DNA of 64,000 bases from Myxococcota bacterium (GCA_028277885.1 JANQFK010000034.1:107179-171178), one strand, 5' to 3'; shown: positions 51,300 through 60,771, counted from the first letter of the stretch. Numbers and translations: made by a program. The notes: generated from the letters alone by a model not told the origin.

Positions 51300-52760
51300 T
51301 TGAGCACCACTCGCGTTCCCGATTCCTCCGGTCCCACCCAGGGCGGTCCGCCCGGCAATCGCGGCGGCGGCAACCGCCGGGGGCGCGGCCGGCGCTCGCG
51401 TGGCAACGGCGTGCGCAAGACCCGGGACCAGCGCGACTTCGTCGCCCACGACGAGCCCCTCGGCGAGGACGACGTCTACGTCGAGAGCGAGGACGACACC
51501 CCGGGCGAGCGGCTCTACGTCAAGGACCTCAAGGCCAAGAGCGTCCAGGAGCTGACCCTGATGGCGGAGGAGAACGGCATCGAGGATGCCGCCGGCCGCC
51601 TCAAGCAGGATCTCATCTTCGCGATCCTGAAGTCCCAGACCGAGAGCCACGGCAAGGTGTTCGCCGAGGGTGTGATCGAGCGCCTGCCCGACGGCTTCGG
51701 CTTCCTGCGCGCGCCGGACCAGAACTACCTGCCCGGCCCCGACGACATCTACGTCTCCCCCTCGCAGATCCGCCGCTTCAACCTGCGCACCGGCGACACG
51801 GTGTGCGGGCAGATCCGGCCGCCCAAGGAGGGCGAGCGCTACTTCGCCCTGCTGAAGGTGGAGAGCATCAACTTCGAGGAGCCCGAGAAGGCGCGGCACA
51901 AGGTGCTGTTCGACAACCTGACGCCGCTCTATCCCGAGGAGAAGTTCAACCTCGAGGCGCGCTCCGGCGGGCTCACCACCCGCATCATCGACCTGATCTC
52001 ACCGGTCGGGAAGGGCCAGCGGGCCCTGATCACCTCGCCGCCCAAGGCCGGCAAGACGATGATCCTGAAGGACATCGCCAACGCGATCATCGAGAACCAC
52101 CCCGAGGTCTACCTCATCGTGCTGCTCATCGACGAGCGGCCCGAGGAGGTGACGGACATGCAGCGCAACGTGAAGGCCGAGGTGGTGTCCTCGACCTTCG
52201 ACGAGCAGGCGACCCGCCACGTCCAGGTGGCCGACATGGTGATCGAGAAGGCGAAGCGCCTGGTCGAGCACGGCCGCGACGTGGTGATCCTGCTCGACTC
52301 GATCACGCGCCTGGCCCGGGCCCACAACACGGTGGTGCCCCACTCGGGCAAGATCCTCTCGGGCGGCGTGGACTCCAACGCCCTGCACAAGCCCAAGCGC
52401 TTCTTCGGCGCCGCCCGCAACGTGGAGGAGGGCGGCAGCCTCACCATCATCGGCACCGCGCTCATCGAGACGGGCTCGCGGATGGACGAGGTGATCTTCG
52501 AGGAGTTCAAGGGCACGGGCAACAGCGAGATCGTGCTCGACCGCAAGCTCGCCGACCGCCGCACCTACCCCGCCATGGACATCAACCGCTCGGCCACCCG
52601 CCGCGAGGAGCTGCTGCTCCCCGAGGCGACGCTGAACCGGATGTACGTCCTCCGAAAGGTGCTGGCGCCTCTCAACGCGGTGGACTCGATGGAGTTCCTG
52701 CTCGAGAAGGTGAAGGTCACGGAGTCCAACGAGGAGTTCCTGGAGTCGATGAACTCCTAG
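51300..52760 (+). CDS. rho: Transcription termination factor Rho
   Basis: A 486-residue hexameric helicase that ends transcription. The N-terminal 65 residues are an added Gly/Arg-rich and acidic segment ('[18 protein letters not shown]') not present in E. coli. The Rho-N domain ('[20 protein letters not shown]'), the cold-shock-like RNA-binding part ('[19 protein letters not shown]') and the ATPase with '[15 protein letters not shown]', '[14 protein letters not shown]' and the Q/R-loop region follow. The start is TTG at 51300, with GAGAGAAAA upstream. Extended, basic N termini are known in other GC-rich bacteria. Downstream is a structured gap, then prfA; rpmE, often found here, is absent. 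Confidence 0.96.
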   Translation: MSTTRVPDSSGPTQGGPPGNRGGGNRRGRGRRSRGNGVRKTRDQRDFVAHDEPLGEDDVYVESEDDTPGERLYVKDLKAKSVQELTLMAEENGIEDAAGRLKQDLIFAILKSQTESHGKVFAEGVIERLPDGFGFLRAPDQNYLPGPDDIYVSPSQIRRFNLRTGDTVCGQIRPPKEGERYFALLKVESINFEEPEKARHKVLFDNLTPLYPEEKFNLEARSGGLTTRIIDLISPVGKGQRALITSPPKAGKTMILKDIANAIIENHPEVYLIVLLIDERPEEVTDMQRNVKAEVVSSTFDEQATRHVQVADMVIEKAKRLVEHGRDVVILLDSITRLARAHNTVVPHSGKILSGGVDSNALHKPKRFFGAARNVEEGGSLTIIGTALIETGSRMDEVIFEEFKGTGNSEIVLDRKLADRRTYPAMDINRSATRREELLLPEATLNRMYVLRKVLAPLNAVDSMEFLLEKVKVTESNEEFLESMNS

Positions 52761-52801
52761 GATTCTCGGCCGCTTCGCTCCTCGGCGCGCGCTCTCTGCA
52801 G

Positions 52802-52955
52802 GCGCGGTGGGGGGCGGGGGGTGTTCTCCGCGAATGGCTCGCGCGGGCGATCCGGGTCCGCGTGGCGTGACGATGGTGTGCTCGTCCTGGGCCGTGCCGC
52901 TGGTGGGAGCGCTGCGCTTGAGTTCGCTGCGCCCACCCCCCGCCCCCCACCGCGC
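52802..52955 (+). repeat. Family 2 structured repeat, copy B
   Basis: The outer arms 52802-52823 and 52934-52955 form a perfect 22-bp stem made of G-runs and C-runs. The interior carries the 25-nt block 52831-52855, identical to 15088-15112, and TGCTCGTCCTGG at 52879-52890 at the same 48-nt offset, and a shared 'tgagttc/ctagttc' segment near the 3' arm. It lies 41 nt after the rho stop on the same strand, so it could act as terminator or processing signal for the rho mRNA. Confidence 0.72.
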
Positions 52956-53071
52956 GCGCACGTCGTGCCGGTGCGCGTCCTGCGGCGGGCCTTGCGGTGG
53001 TTCGCTCGTCTCGCGCGTCGATGGCTGGTGGGTTGGGGGGAGTAGTGCGGGCGCTGCAGTTGGGCCGGGCT

Positions 53072-53222
53072 GGGCTAAATGCGCGTACTTGCGGGGAAAG
53101 ACAGGATCCGCGACCGTCCTTCCATGCGTTCCCGGGCAGAGAGTGAGCATGGGGTGGCGCCCCGGCCTTGCCCGGGTCGTCTTTAGCCCCCCGAAAGCAT
53201 TGAGGTTTTTCGTTCCTGGGGC
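53072..53222 (+). promoter_or_regulatory. Nested hairpins in the prfA leader with alternative pairings
   Basis: The 52761-53255 gap contains, after the family 2 repeat, a set of nested stems: GGGCTAAA (53072-53079) with TTTAGCCC (53182-53189), CCCGGGCA (53131-53138) with TGCCCGGG (53169-53176), and GGGG/CCCC around 53151-53163. The 3' strand of the outer stem can instead form GCCCC (53186-53190) with GGGGC (53218-53222), enclosing CGAAA/TTTCG and a T-run. The two folds exclude each other, as in attenuators. No known riboswitch class is recognised, and no promoter is clear. Confidence 0.4.
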
Positions 53223-53255
53223 GGCCGGTGAGCCGCTCGGGGGCGGTGGTTTGTC

Positions 53256-54323
53256 ATGGCGGATCTGACTCAGCGCATCGCGGAGGCCGAGGGGCGGGCG
53301 GCCGAGATCGAGCAGCGCCTGGCGGACCCGGCTTCGGCGGGCGACTACGGCGCCCTGGCCAAGGAGCTGGGCGGGCTGCGGCCCCTGGTGGAGGCCGGGC
53401 AGCGCTGGCGCCGCGCCCAGCAGGAGATCGCCGACGCGAAGGAGATGCTCGGCGAGGACGACCCGGAGATGCAGGAGCTCGCCGCCGCCGAGGTGGCGCG
53501 CCTCGAGGGGGAGCTGGCCGCCGCCGAGCGCGAGCTGCTGGTGCTGCTGGTGCCGCCGGACCCCAACGACGAGCGCAACGTGATCCTCGAGATCCGCGCC
53601 GGCACCGGCGGCGACGAGGCGGCGCTCTTCGCCGCGGACCTGTTCCGCATGTACACGCGCTTCGCCGAGACCCGCGGCTGGAAGGTGGAGCCGCTCTCGG
53701 TCTCCGAGGGCGGGGCCGGCGGCTACAAGGAGGTGGTGGCGAACATCGTGGGCAAGGCGGTGTTCCGCGGCCTCAAGTGGGAGCGCGGCGTGCACCGCGT
53801 GCAGCGCGTGCCCGCCACCGAGAGCCAGGGCCGCATCCACACCTCGACCGTCACCGTGGCGGTGCTGCCCGAGGCCGAGGAGGTGGACGTCGCCATCGAG
53901 CCCGCCGACCTGCGCATCGACGTGTTCCGCGCGTCGGGGCCCGGCGGCCAGAGCGTGAACACCACGGACTCGGCGGTGCGCATCACCCACGTCCCGACGG
54001 GGGTGACGGTCTCGTGCCAGGACGAGAAGAGCCAGCACAAGAACAAGGCGCGGGCCATGAAGATCCTGCGCGCCCGGCTGCTCGAGGCCGAGCAGGAGCG
54101 GGTGGCGGCGGAGCGCGCCAGCGAGCGCAGCTCCCAGGTCGGCACCGGTGCTCGCAGCGAGAAGATCCGCACCTACAACTTCCCCCAGTCGCGGATCACC
54201 GACCACCGCGCCGGCATCACGGTGCACCGCCTCGAGCAGGTGCTCGAGGGCGATCTCGGGGAGCTGATGGAGGGCATCCAGGGCTGGGTGAGCGCCCAGG
54301 TCCAGGCGGAGGCGGCGGCGTGA
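53256..54323 (+). CDS. prfA: Peptide chain release factor 1
   Basis: 355 residues. The stop-codon reading motif is P-A-T ('VQRVPATESQGRIH'), which marks RF1 (UAA/UAG), and the peptidyl hydrolysis loop 'GPGGQSVNTTDSAVRI' carries the GGQ whose glutamine is methylated by PrmC. The length is normal. The stop overlaps the prmC start (GTGA), which couples the factor to its modifying enzyme. Confidence 0.97.
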   Translation: MADLTQRIAEAEGRAAEIEQRLADPASAGDYGALAKELGGLRPLVEAGQRWRRAQQEIADAKEMLGEDDPEMQELAAAEVARLEGELAAAERELLVLLVPPDPNDERNVILEIRAGTGGDEAALFAADLFRMYTRFAETRGWKVEPLSVSEGGAGGYKEVVANIVGKAVFRGLKWERGVHRVQRVPATESQGRIHTSTVTVAVLPEAEEVDVAIEPADLRIDVFRASGPGGQSVNTTDSAVRITHVPTGVTVSCQDEKSQHKNKARAMKILRARLLEAEQERVAAERASERSSQVGTGARSEKIRTYNFPQSRITDHRAGITVHRLEQVLEGDLGELMEGIQGWVSAQVQAEAAA

Positions 54324-55213
54324 GCGACGCGCGCGACAGGCCCTGGACGGTGCTCGAGCTGCTGCGCTGGACCACGGACTGGTTCGGCGAGCGCGGCCTC
54401 GAGGGCGCGCGCCTGGACGCCGAGTGCCTGCTCGCCCACGCACTCGGCTGCGAGCGGCTGCGCCTGTACCTGGAGTTCGACAAGCCCGTCTCCGCCGAGG
54501 AGCGCGCGCGCTTCCGCGAGCTGGTGCGCCGCCGCGGCGAGGAGCGCGTGCCCGTGGCCCAGCTCACCGGGCGCAAGGAGTTCTGGTCCCTGGATCTCGC
54601 GGTGACGCCCGACGTCCTGGTGCCCCGGCCCGAGACCGAGTGCCTGGTGGAGGCGGTGCTCGAGGCGCTGCCCGAGCCCGAGGCCGAGTACCGCGTGCTC
54701 GAGCTCGGCACGGGCTCCGGCGCCATCGCGCTGGCGCTGGCGAGCGAGCGGCCCAAGGCGCTCGTCACCGCCACGGACGTGAGCGCCGCGGCCCTCGCGG
54801 TGGCGCGGGGCAACGGCGAGCGGCTCGGCCTCGGGGACCGCGTGCGCTGGCTCGAGGGTGACCTGTTCGAGCCCGTGGCGGGCGAGCGCTTCGACGCGGT
54901 GGTGTCGAACCCGCCCTACGTGGCCGAGGCCGACGCCGCCGGGCTGGCGCCGGAGCTGGCCCACGAGCCCCGCGGCGCGCTCTTCGCCGGCGCCGACGGC
55001 CTCGCGGTGCTGACGCGCATCGCCTCGGAGGCGGCCGTCCACCTGCAGCCGCAGGGGGTGCTGGCGCTCGAGCTGGCGCCGGAGCAGGCGCCTGCCCTCG
55101 GCGCCCGCGTCGCCGCGGCGGGCCTCGTCGAGGCCGGGGTGCGCCGGGACCTGGCGGGACGCGCCCGCGTGCTCGTGGCCCGCAGGGCGGCGGGCCCGGG
55201 AACCGAGTCCTAG
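54320..55213 (+). CDS. prmC: Peptide chain release factor N5-glutamine methyltransferase
   Basis: 297 residues. An N-terminal helical domain that grips the release factor is followed by a class I SAM methyltransferase: SAM loop 'RVLELGTGSGAIALALA' and the catalytic N-P-P-Y in 'DAVVSNPPYVAE'. It methylates the GGQ glutamine of RF1/RF2. GTG start, overlapping prfA. hisD follows after 46 bp. Confidence 0.95.
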   Translation: MSDARDRPWTVLELLRWTTDWFGERGLEGARLDAECLLAHALGCERLRLYLEFDKPVSAEERARFRELVRRRGEERVPVAQLTGRKEFWSLDLAVTPDVLVPRPETECLVEAVLEALPEPEAEYRVLELGTGSGAIALALASERPKALVTATDVSAAALAVARGNGERLGLGDRVRWLEGDLFEPVAGERFDAVVSNPPYVAEADAAGLAPELAHEPRGALFAGADGLAVLTRIASEAAVHLQPQGVLALELAPEQAPALGARVAAAGLVEAGVRRDLAGRARVLVARRAAGPGTES

Positions 55214-55259
55214 TCTCCGCCCGGGGCCCCCGCGGCCCCCATGGAAGGAAGGAAACGCC

Positions 55260-56630
55260 ATGGCGGCTCGAGCCAGCAGCAAGGGGGTCCTCCCGGTCCT
55301 CGAGACGGCGAAGCCGAACTTCCGCAAGGCCTTCGAGAAGCTCTGCGAGAGAGGCGGCGCCAACGACGACTCGGTCGAGAAGACCGTGCGCCGCATCCTC
55401 GAGCGCGTGGCCGAGCACGGCGACGAGGAGGTCGTCGCCCTCACCCGCAAGTTCGACGGCGCGAAGCTCGATGCCCTGGAGGTGACGCGCGACGAGTGGG
55501 ACGCCGCCTGCGAGAGCGTGGACGGCGCGGACCGGGCCGCCATCGGCAAGGCCGCGATGCGGGTGCGCGACTTCCACCGCCGCCGCATCCCGTCGAGCTG
55601 GGAGGTGCGCGAGGAGGGCGGTGGCTACCTGGGCCAGCGCGTGCGGCCCCTCGAGCGCGCCGGCCTCTACGTGCCCGGCGGCAAGGCGGTCTACCCGTCG
55701 AGCGTGATCATGAACGCGATCCCGGCCTCGGTGGTGGAGGTGCCCGAGATCTGCATGGCCGCGCCGCCGGACGCCGACGGCAACCTGCGCGCCGACGTGC
55801 TGATGGCGGCCCGCATCGCCGGCGTGCACCGCGTGTTCAAGATGGGCGGTGCCCAGGCGGTGGCGGCCTTCGCCTACGGGACCGAGAGCGTGCCCAAGGT
55901 GGACAAGATCGTGGGCCCCGGGAACGTCTACGTGCAGGCCGCCAAGCGCCTGGTCTCCGGCGAGGTCTCCATCGACGGCGAGGCCGGCCCTACCGAGGTG
56001 GTGGTGGTGGCGGACCGCACCGCCAACCCGGCCTGGGTGGCGTCGGACCTGCTCTCCCAGGCGGAGCACGAGGAGCAGGCCCGCGCGGTTCTGGTGACCC
56101 ACGTGAAGACCATCGCGACGCGGGTCCAGGACCAGCTCGCCAAGCAGCTCAAGACCTTCGACCGGGCGCGCATCGCCAAGAAGGCGCTCACGGCCAACAG
56201 CGCAGTGGTGCTGACCAAGAACCTCGACGAGTCGGTCTCCATCGCGAACCAGTTCGCGCCGGAGCACCTGGTGCTGGCCGTGGACTCGCCGGACACGGTG
56301 CTGAAGGCCGTCGAGAACGCGGGCGCGGTGTTCCTCGGCCACTACACCCCCGTGGCGGTGGGGGACTACCTGGCCGGGCCGAACCACGTGCTGCCCACGG
56401 GCGGAACGGCGCGCTTCTCGTCGCCGCTGGGCGTCGAGGACTTCCTCAAGCGCACGAGCTTCGTGCGCTTCGACCCGCCCAAGCTGCGGGAGCTGGGCGC
56501 CGACGTGATCCGCCTGGCGGAGCTCGAGGGTCTGCACGGCCACGGCACCTCCGTCGAGCTGCGGCTCCAGAAGATCCGGCGGGCGCGGCGGGAGCGCGAG
56601 GCGTCCCGGGAGGCGGAGCTCGACCTATGA
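55260..56630 (+). CDS. hisD: Histidinol dehydrogenase
   Basis: A 456-residue zinc enzyme for the last two oxidations of histidine synthesis. 'LERAGLYVPGGKAVYPSSVIM', 'KMGGAQAVAAFAYGT', 'KIVGPGNVYVQAAKR', 'GPTEVVVVAD' and 'SQAEHEEQARA' (zinc and catalytic His/Glu region), then 'FAPEHLVL' and 'NHVLPTGGTARFSSPLGV', match the family throughout. The length is normal with a charged tail. The ATGA overlap with hisB marks the start of the his operon order hisD-B-H-A-F. It stands alone from hisG/hisC, which are not in the window. Confidence 0.97.
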   Translation: MAARASSKGVLPVLETAKPNFRKAFEKLCERGGANDDSVEKTVRRILERVAEHGDEEVVALTRKFDGAKLDALEVTRDEWDAACESVDGADRAAIGKAAMRVRDFHRRRIPSSWEVREEGGGYLGQRVRPLERAGLYVPGGKAVYPSSVIMNAIPASVVEVPEICMAAPPDADGNLRADVLMAARIAGVHRVFKMGGAQAVAAFAYGTESVPKVDKIVGPGNVYVQAAKRLVSGEVSIDGEAGPTEVVVVADRTANPAWVASDLLSQAEHEEQARAVLVTHVKTIATRVQDQLAKQLKTFDRARIAKKALTANSAVVLTKNLDESVSIANQFAPEHLVLAVDSPDTVLKAVENAGAVFLGHYTPVAVGDYLAGPNHVLPTGGTARFSSPLGVEDFLKRTSFVRFDPPKLRELGADVIRLAELEGLHGHGTSVELRLQKIRRARREREASREAELDL

Positions 56631-57220
56631 CGAACGGACGCCGCGCGGAGATCGAGCGCAAGACCCGGGAGACCGACATCCGGCTCTCCCTCGAGCTCGA
56701 CGGCTCGGGGGAGTACGACGTCGATACCGGCATCCCGTTCTTCGACCACATGCTCGAGTCCCTGGCCAAGCACGCCCTGTTCGACCTGCACCTGCGGGCC
56801 CGGGGCGATCTCGCCGTGGACCTGCACCACACCGTGGAGGACGTGGGCATCGTGCTGGGCCAGGCGCTGCGCCAGGCCCTGGGCGACGCCCGGGGCATCC
56901 GCCGCTACGGCCAGTGCCTGCTGCCCATGGCCGAGTCGAAGGTGGACGTGGCCCTCGACGTCTCGAACCGGCCCTACCTGGTCTACCGGTTGGAGCTCGC
57001 GAACGACCGGGTGGGCGACTTCGACGTCTCCCTGGTGGAGGACTTCCTGTACGCGTTCTCCCAGAACGCGGGCATCGACCTCCACGTCGAGCTCCGCTAT
57101 GGCAAGAGCCCGCACCACGTGGTGGAGGCGGTCTTCAAGGGGCTGGCCCGCTCGCTGCGCGTCGCCGTGGAGATCGATCCCCGGGGCACCGGCGTGCCAT
57201 CGGTCAAGGGAGCGCTGTAG
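56627..57220 (+). CDS. hisB: Imidazoleglycerol-phosphate dehydratase
   Basis: A 197-residue single-function HisB (no phosphatase domain). The two manganese-binding repeats are 'FFDHMLESLAKHALFDL' with 'DLHHTVEDVGI', and 'YGKSPHHVVEAVFKGLARSL'. 'DVDTGIPFFDHM' and 'RYGQCLLPMAESKVDVALD' complete the signature. It dehydrates imidazoleglycerol phosphate to imidazoleacetol phosphate. ATG start overlapping hisD, followed by hisH after 5 bp. Confidence 0.97.
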   Translation: MTNGRRAEIERKTRETDIRLSLELDGSGEYDVDTGIPFFDHMLESLAKHALFDLHLRARGDLAVDLHHTVEDVGIVLGQALRQALGDARGIRRYGQCLLPMAESKVDVALDVSNRPYLVYRLELANDRVGDFDVSLVEDFLYAFSQNAGIDLHVELRYGKSPHHVVEAVFKGLARSLRVAVEIDPRGTGVPSVKGAL

Positions 57221-57225
57221 CGCCG

Positions 57226-57870
57226 ATGGCCACGCCCCCCCGCATCGCCATCGTCGACTACGGAGCCGGCAACCTGCGCAGCGTCGGCAAGGCGCTCGAG
57301 CGCTCGGGGCTCGCCGCCGAGGTGACCGCCGACGCGGCGGCGATCCGCGCCGCCGACGGCGTGGTGCTGCCCGGGGTCGGCGCCTTCGCGGACGGCATGG
57401 AGGACCTGCGCGCCAAGGGGCTCGACGAGGCGGTGCTCGCCAGCATCGACGCGGGGCGCCCCTACCTGGGGCTCTGCCTCGGCCTGCAGCTGCTGTTCGA
57501 GGAGAGCGACGAGCACGGGCCCGTGGCCGGCCTGGGGCGCCTGCGCGGCCGCGTCGAGCGCTTCCCGGAGAGCGACGCGGCCGGCGCCCCGCTGCGCGTG
57601 CCCCACATCGGCTGGAACCAGGTGCGCTTCGCGGGCCGTCACCCCATGCTCGAGGGCCTGCCCGCCGAGGACTGCTTCTACTTCGTCCACTCCTACCGGG
57701 CGGTGCCGGCAGACGCCAGCGTGCGCGTGGGCACCACGGACTACGGCGGCCCCTTCGCGGCCGCGGTGGCCGGGGAGGGTTACTTCGCCGTGCAGTTCCA
57801 CCCCGAGAAGAGTCAGTGGGCGGGCAAGCGCCTGCTCGACGCCTACGCGCGCTGGGTGTGCTCGTGCTGA
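57226..57870 (+). CDS. hisH: Imidazole glycerol phosphate synthase, glutaminase subunit
   Basis: 214 residues. A class I glutamine amidotransferase that supplies ammonia to HisF. '[16 protein letters not shown]' opens the fold, the nucleophile is the cysteine in '[13 protein letters not shown]', and the His/Glu pair is in 'VQFHPEKSQ'. 'VPHIGWNQV' is the usual mid motif. It must pair with the HisF protein that carries the large insertion described below; the two are separated here by a lipoprotein gene and hisA. Confidence 0.96.
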   Translation: MATPPRIAIVDYGAGNLRSVGKALERSGLAAEVTADAAAIRAADGVVLPGVGAFADGMEDLRAKGLDEAVLASIDAGRPYLGLCLGLQLLFEESDEHGPVAGLGRLRGRVERFPESDAAGAPLRVPHIGWNQVRFAGRHPMLEGLPAEDCFYFVHSYRAVPADASVRVGTTDYGGPFAAAVAGEGYFAVQFHPEKSQWAGKRLLDAYARWVCSC

Positions 57871-58592
57871 GGCGCGCCCCGCTCGTCGCGCTGCTGCTCG
57901 CGGGCCTCGCGGTCGCGGGCTGCGCGCCCACCGTCCAGCAGAAGTCGCTCCCCTCCCTGGCCGACCGGACGGAGCCCATCGCCAGCATCGCGGTGGCGCC
58001 CTTCACGCCCACCGGCCGCCTGCTGCGGGACCGCGCCGAGCCCGGCGCCGTGCCGCCCTCCCGCGCCGCCGCCCTCGTCGCCCGCCACCTCTCCGAGGCG
58101 CTGGGCGCGCGGGTGCGCGTGATCCCGGCCGAGGACGTGGGCCGCGTGCTCGGCATCGAGGGCGCGCCCCTCACGCCGCTGCGCCCCGCCGAGGTCGCGA
58201 AGGTGGTGGCCCGCGAGTTCGGCGTCGACGCCGTGGTGCTCGGTCGGGTCTCGCGCTTCGCGGGCCGCTCCGAGACCCTGGTGGGAGGCTGCACCTGGAC
58301 CGGCTCGGCGAGCCAGGAGGGGAAGGGCGGAGAGCGGGACGGCGTCGGACGCCGCCTGCCCGCGTGCACCGGTCCCCCGGGCGCGAGCGTGGCATTCTCG
58401 ATCGCGCTCCACGAGGCGCCGGGCGGCAGCCCGCTCTGGCAGGGGCGCTTCGACGAGACCCAGCGCACCCTCTCCGAGAACGTCTTCAACGCCGCCCGCT
58501 ACCCCGGCGGCGGTACGCGCTGGCTCAGCGTCGAGGAGCTCACGGTCTGGGGTGCCGGCGAGATGGCGCACGCCCTCCCGGTCGGCCCCTGA
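57864..58592 (+). CDS. Lipoprotein of unknown function inside the his operon
   Basis: About 242 residues. A type II signal peptide ends in the lipobox L-A-V-A-G-C, so the mature protein is lipid-anchored. The body contains '[13 protein letters not shown]', '[16 protein letters not shown]' and '[18 protein letters not shown]', which resemble small outer-membrane-associated lipoproteins of the GNA1162/LpoB-like sort, without a firm family match. GTG start at 57864 overlapping the hisH stop. A GTG at 57858 is also possible. It sits between hisH and hisA and is presumably co-transcribed with histidine genes. Confidence 0.8.
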   Translation: MLRRAPLVALLLAGLAVAGCAPTVQQKSLPSLADRTEPIASIAVAPFTPTGRLLRDRAEPGAVPPSRAAALVARHLSEALGARVRVIPAEDVGRVLGIEGAPLTPLRPAEVAKVVAREFGVDAVVLGRVSRFAGRSETLVGGCTWTGSASQEGKGGERDGVGRRLPACTGPPGASVAFSIALHEAPGGSPLWQGRFDETQRTLSENVFNAARYPGGGTRWLSVEELTVWGAGEMAHALPVGP

Positions 58593-58595
58593 GCG

Positions 58596-59336
58596 ATGGC
58601 GGACTTCGAGCTGATCCCCGCCATCGACCTGCTGGACGGCCGCTGCGTGCGCCTCTCCCAGGGCCGCTACGACGCCGCCACGGTGTACGACGAGGACCCG
58701 GGCGCCGTGGCGCGGCGCTTCGCGGGGCACGCCCTGCGCCGGCTCCACGTGGTGGACCTCGACGGCGCGAAGGCGGGCGCCCCGCGCAACGAGAGCGCGA
58801 TCCGCGCCGTGCTGGCGGGCGTCGGCGGCACCCCGGTGCAGGTGGGCGGCGGGCTGCGGAGCCTCGCCGACGTGGAGGCGCGGCTCGCCCTGGGGGTCGA
58901 CCGCGCCATCCTGGGCACCGTGGCGCTGCGCGACCCGGCGCTGGTGCGCGAGGCCGCGGCGCGCTTCCCGGGCCGCATCGCGGTGGGGATCGACGCCCGG
59001 GAGGGCCGCGTCGCCGTGGAGGGCTGGGTCGAGACCAGCGAGACCGAGGCCCGCGACCTGGCGCGCCGCTTCGAGGACGCCGGCGTCGCGGCCGTGGTCT
59101 ACACCGACATCGCGCGGGACGGCATGGGGACGGGCCCGAACCTGGAGCAGACCGCCGCGCTGGCCGAGGCCGTCTCGATCCCGGTGATCGCGTCGGGCGG
59201 CGTCGGCTCCGAGGACGACGTGCGCCGCACCGCGGCCCTGGCCGAGCGCGGCGTGGCCGGCGTGATCGTGGGCCGCGCCCTCTACACCGGCGCCGTCGAC
59301 CTCGCCCGGGCGCTGGAGATCGCCGCGTGCTGCTGA
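58596..59336 (+). CDS. hisA: Phosphoribosylformimino-5-aminoimidazole carboxamide ribotide isomerase
   Basis: A 246-residue beta/alpha barrel isomerase of histidine synthesis. The N-terminal catalytic Asp is in '[18 protein letters not shown]' and the second in '[16 protein letters not shown]', with phosphate-binding glycines in 'VQVGGGLRS' and '[13 protein letters not shown]'. Length and order are normal. Its last 10 nucleotides overlap the GTG start of hisF. Confidence 0.96.
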   Translation: MADFELIPAIDLLDGRCVRLSQGRYDAATVYDEDPGAVARRFAGHALRRLHVVDLDGAKAGAPRNESAIRAVLAGVGGTPVQVGGGLRSLADVEARLALGVDRAILGTVALRDPALVREAAARFPGRIAVGIDAREGRVAVEGWVETSETEARDLARRFEDAGVAAVVYTDIARDGMGTGPNLEQTAALAEAVSIPVIASGGVGSEDDVRRTAALAERGVAGVIVGRALYTGAVDLARALEIAACC

Positions 59337-60379
59337 AGCGCATCATCCCCTGCCTCGACGTCGACGCCGGCCGCGTGGTGAAGGGCGTGCAGTACGTCGA
59401 CCACGTGGACGCCGGCGACCCCGTCGAGGTGGCCCGGCTCTACGACGAGCAGGAGGCCGACGAGATCACCTTCCTCGACATCACGGCCAGCCACGAGGCC
59501 CGCCGCATCCTGCTCGACGTGGTGAGCCGCACCGCCGAGACCGTCTTCATGCCGCTCACCGTGGGCGGGGGCGTGCGCAGCCTCCAGGACATCCGCGACC
59601 TGCTGAACGCCGGCGCCGACAAGGTCTCCATCATGACCGCCGCCGTCCAGAACCCCGACCTCGTCGCCGACGCGGCGGCCAAGATCGGCAGTGCCAACCT
59701 CGTCCTCGCCATCGACGCCAAACGAGTCGCTGGCCTCCCGCCCGAAGATGCCCGCGAAGAGGAGCGCCCAACGGGCGCGACGAACGCCCCGAAGCCCGAA
59801 CGAGCACCGGGGCAAGCCGCCGCCGGCGGCGCGCAGCGCCGGCCCGCCGAAGGCGGCCGCGAAGAGGAGCGCCCGCAGGGCGCGACGAACGCCCCGGAGC
59901 CCGAACGAGCACGCGGGCAAGCCGCCGCCGGCGGCGCGCAGCGCCGGCCCGCCGAAGGCGGGCTGGCGCGGAGTTCAGAACGCTGGGAAGTCTTCACGCA
60001 CGGCGGTCGGCGGCGAACGGGCATCGACGCCGTCGACTGGGCGGTGCGCATGGCCGAGGCCGGGGCCGGGGAGATCCTGCTGACGAGCATGGACCGGGAC
60101 GGCACCAAGGCGGGCTACGACCTCGAGCTGGTCCGGGCGGTGGCGGACGCGGTGCCGGTGCCGGTGATCGCCTCGGGGGGCGGGGGCAGCCCGGAGAGCC
60201 TGGCGGCGGCCCTCGACGACGGGCCCGAGGGGGGCCACGCCCAGGCGGCGCTGGCGGCCTCGATCTTCCACTTCCGGGAGATCACGGTGGGGGACCTGAA
60301 GCGCCGGCTGGCCGGGCTGGGAATCCCGGTGCGGCTTCCCCAGGGGCGCCAGCTTGATGGCGCCGAGGCCCTGCGCTAG
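59327..60379 (+). CDS. hisF: Imidazole glycerol phosphate synthase, cyclase subunit, with a repeat-derived insertion
   Basis: A 350-residue HisF; the family norm is about 252. Catalytic Asp11 ('[15 protein letters not shown]') and Asp130 ('LVLAIDAKR') are at standard positions, as are '[10 protein letters not shown]', '[18 protein letters not shown]' and '[10 protein letters not shown]'. Between 'DAKR' and '[10 protein letters not shown]' about 82 extra residues (134-219) are inserted. They are rich in Arg, Glu, Ala and Pro and consist of two 35-residue repeats that agree at 32 positions. The DNA of the insertion is a family 1 structured repeat. The loop concerned follows barrel strand 5, near the cyclase active site. 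The frame is open throughout. Whether the protein is active cannot be decided here. Confidence 0.95.
   Translation: MLLKRIIPCLDVDAGRVVKGVQYVDHVDAGDPVEVARLYDEQEADEITFLDITASHEARRILLDVVSRTAETVFMPLTVGGGVRSLQDIRDLLNAGADKVSIMTAAVQNPDLVADAAAKIGSANLVLAIDAKRVAGLPPEDAREEERPTGATNAPKPERAPGQAAAGGAQRRPAEGGREEERPQGATNAPEPERARGQAAAGGAQRRPAEGGLARSSERWEVFTHGGRRRTGIDAVDWAVRMAEAGAGEILLTSMDRDGTKAGYDLELVRAVADAVPVPVIASGGGGSPESLAAALDDGPEGGHAQAALAASIFHFREITVGDLKRRLAGLGIPVRLPQGRQLDGAEALR
59753..59980 (+). repeat. Family 1 structured repeat inserted in hisF, with 105-nt tandem duplication
   Basis: Two 105-nt units, 59753-59857 and 59858-59962, differ at few positions. Each starts CGCGAAGAGGAGCGCCC with a hairpin GCGCCC/GGGCGC and carries GCAAGC (59812 and 59917), a hairpin, GCGCGCAGC and part of a GCCCGCC-gaa-GGCGG hairpin. 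Only the second unit continues into GCGGAGTTCAGAA at 59968-59980, the same 3' end as in the rpmA-leader copy. The element is read in frame with no stop codon. Confidence 0.8.
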
Positions 60380-60399
60380 CCTCACCCGCCTGCGTCGGG

Positions 60400-60432
60400 G
60401 CCTTCCAACGTACCGAAAACGAAGGGTTTTTT
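60400..60432 (+). terminator. Weak candidate terminator after hisF
   Basis: CCTTC (60401-60405) can pair with GAAGG (60421-60425), followed by G and six T's at 60427-60432. The stem has only five base pairs and a long loop, so it is a poor match to an intrinsic terminator. The 194-bp gap to rpsU presumably also holds the promoter of the rpsU-dnaG-rpoD unit, which I could not place. Confidence 0.3.
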
Positions 60433-60573
60433 GGCCATCGCTGCGCATCGCCGGGGCGCTCCCCAAGCCTTCGCGAGGCGACACGACTTTCCGTGGCGAG
60501 CCACTAACGGATGGGCCCGGAAGCCGCATCCGGACTCGGCTCGTCATGGGCAAGCGAGAGCCAGAGGAGCTCC

Positions 60574-60771
60574 ATGCCCATCATCAAGGTGAAGGAGAAC
60601 GAGTCCTTCGAAGTCGCGATGAAGCGCTTCAAGAAGCAGGTGGAGAAGGCCGGCATCCTGACCGAGCTCCGCCGGCGTGAATACTTCGACAAGCCCAGCG
60701 TGCGCCGGAAGAAGAAGGCCGCTGCTGCGCGAAAGCGGGCGCTCAAGAAGCTGAAGCGGATGGCTCGGTAG
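60574..60771 (+). CDS. rpsU: 30S ribosomal protein S21
   Basis: 65 residues, starting '[20 protein letters not shown]' and ending in a highly basic helix ('[22 protein letters not shown]'). S21 helps mRNA base-pair with the 16S anti-Shine-Dalgarno. GAGGAG lies 5 nt before the ATG. An in-frame extension to 60511 has no S21 character. It heads the classic macromolecular-synthesis operon rpsU-dnaG-rpoD. Confidence 0.96.
   Translation: MPIIKVKENESFEVAMKRFKKQVEKAGILTELRRREYFDKPSVRRKKKAAAARKRALKKLKRMAR

Noticed and set aside
59753..59962. hisF insertion as an intein, intron or sequencing artefact
   Set aside because: It is too short for an intein, has no splicing motifs, and keeps frame over two similar but non-identical units. 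Matching elements occur elsewhere in the window.
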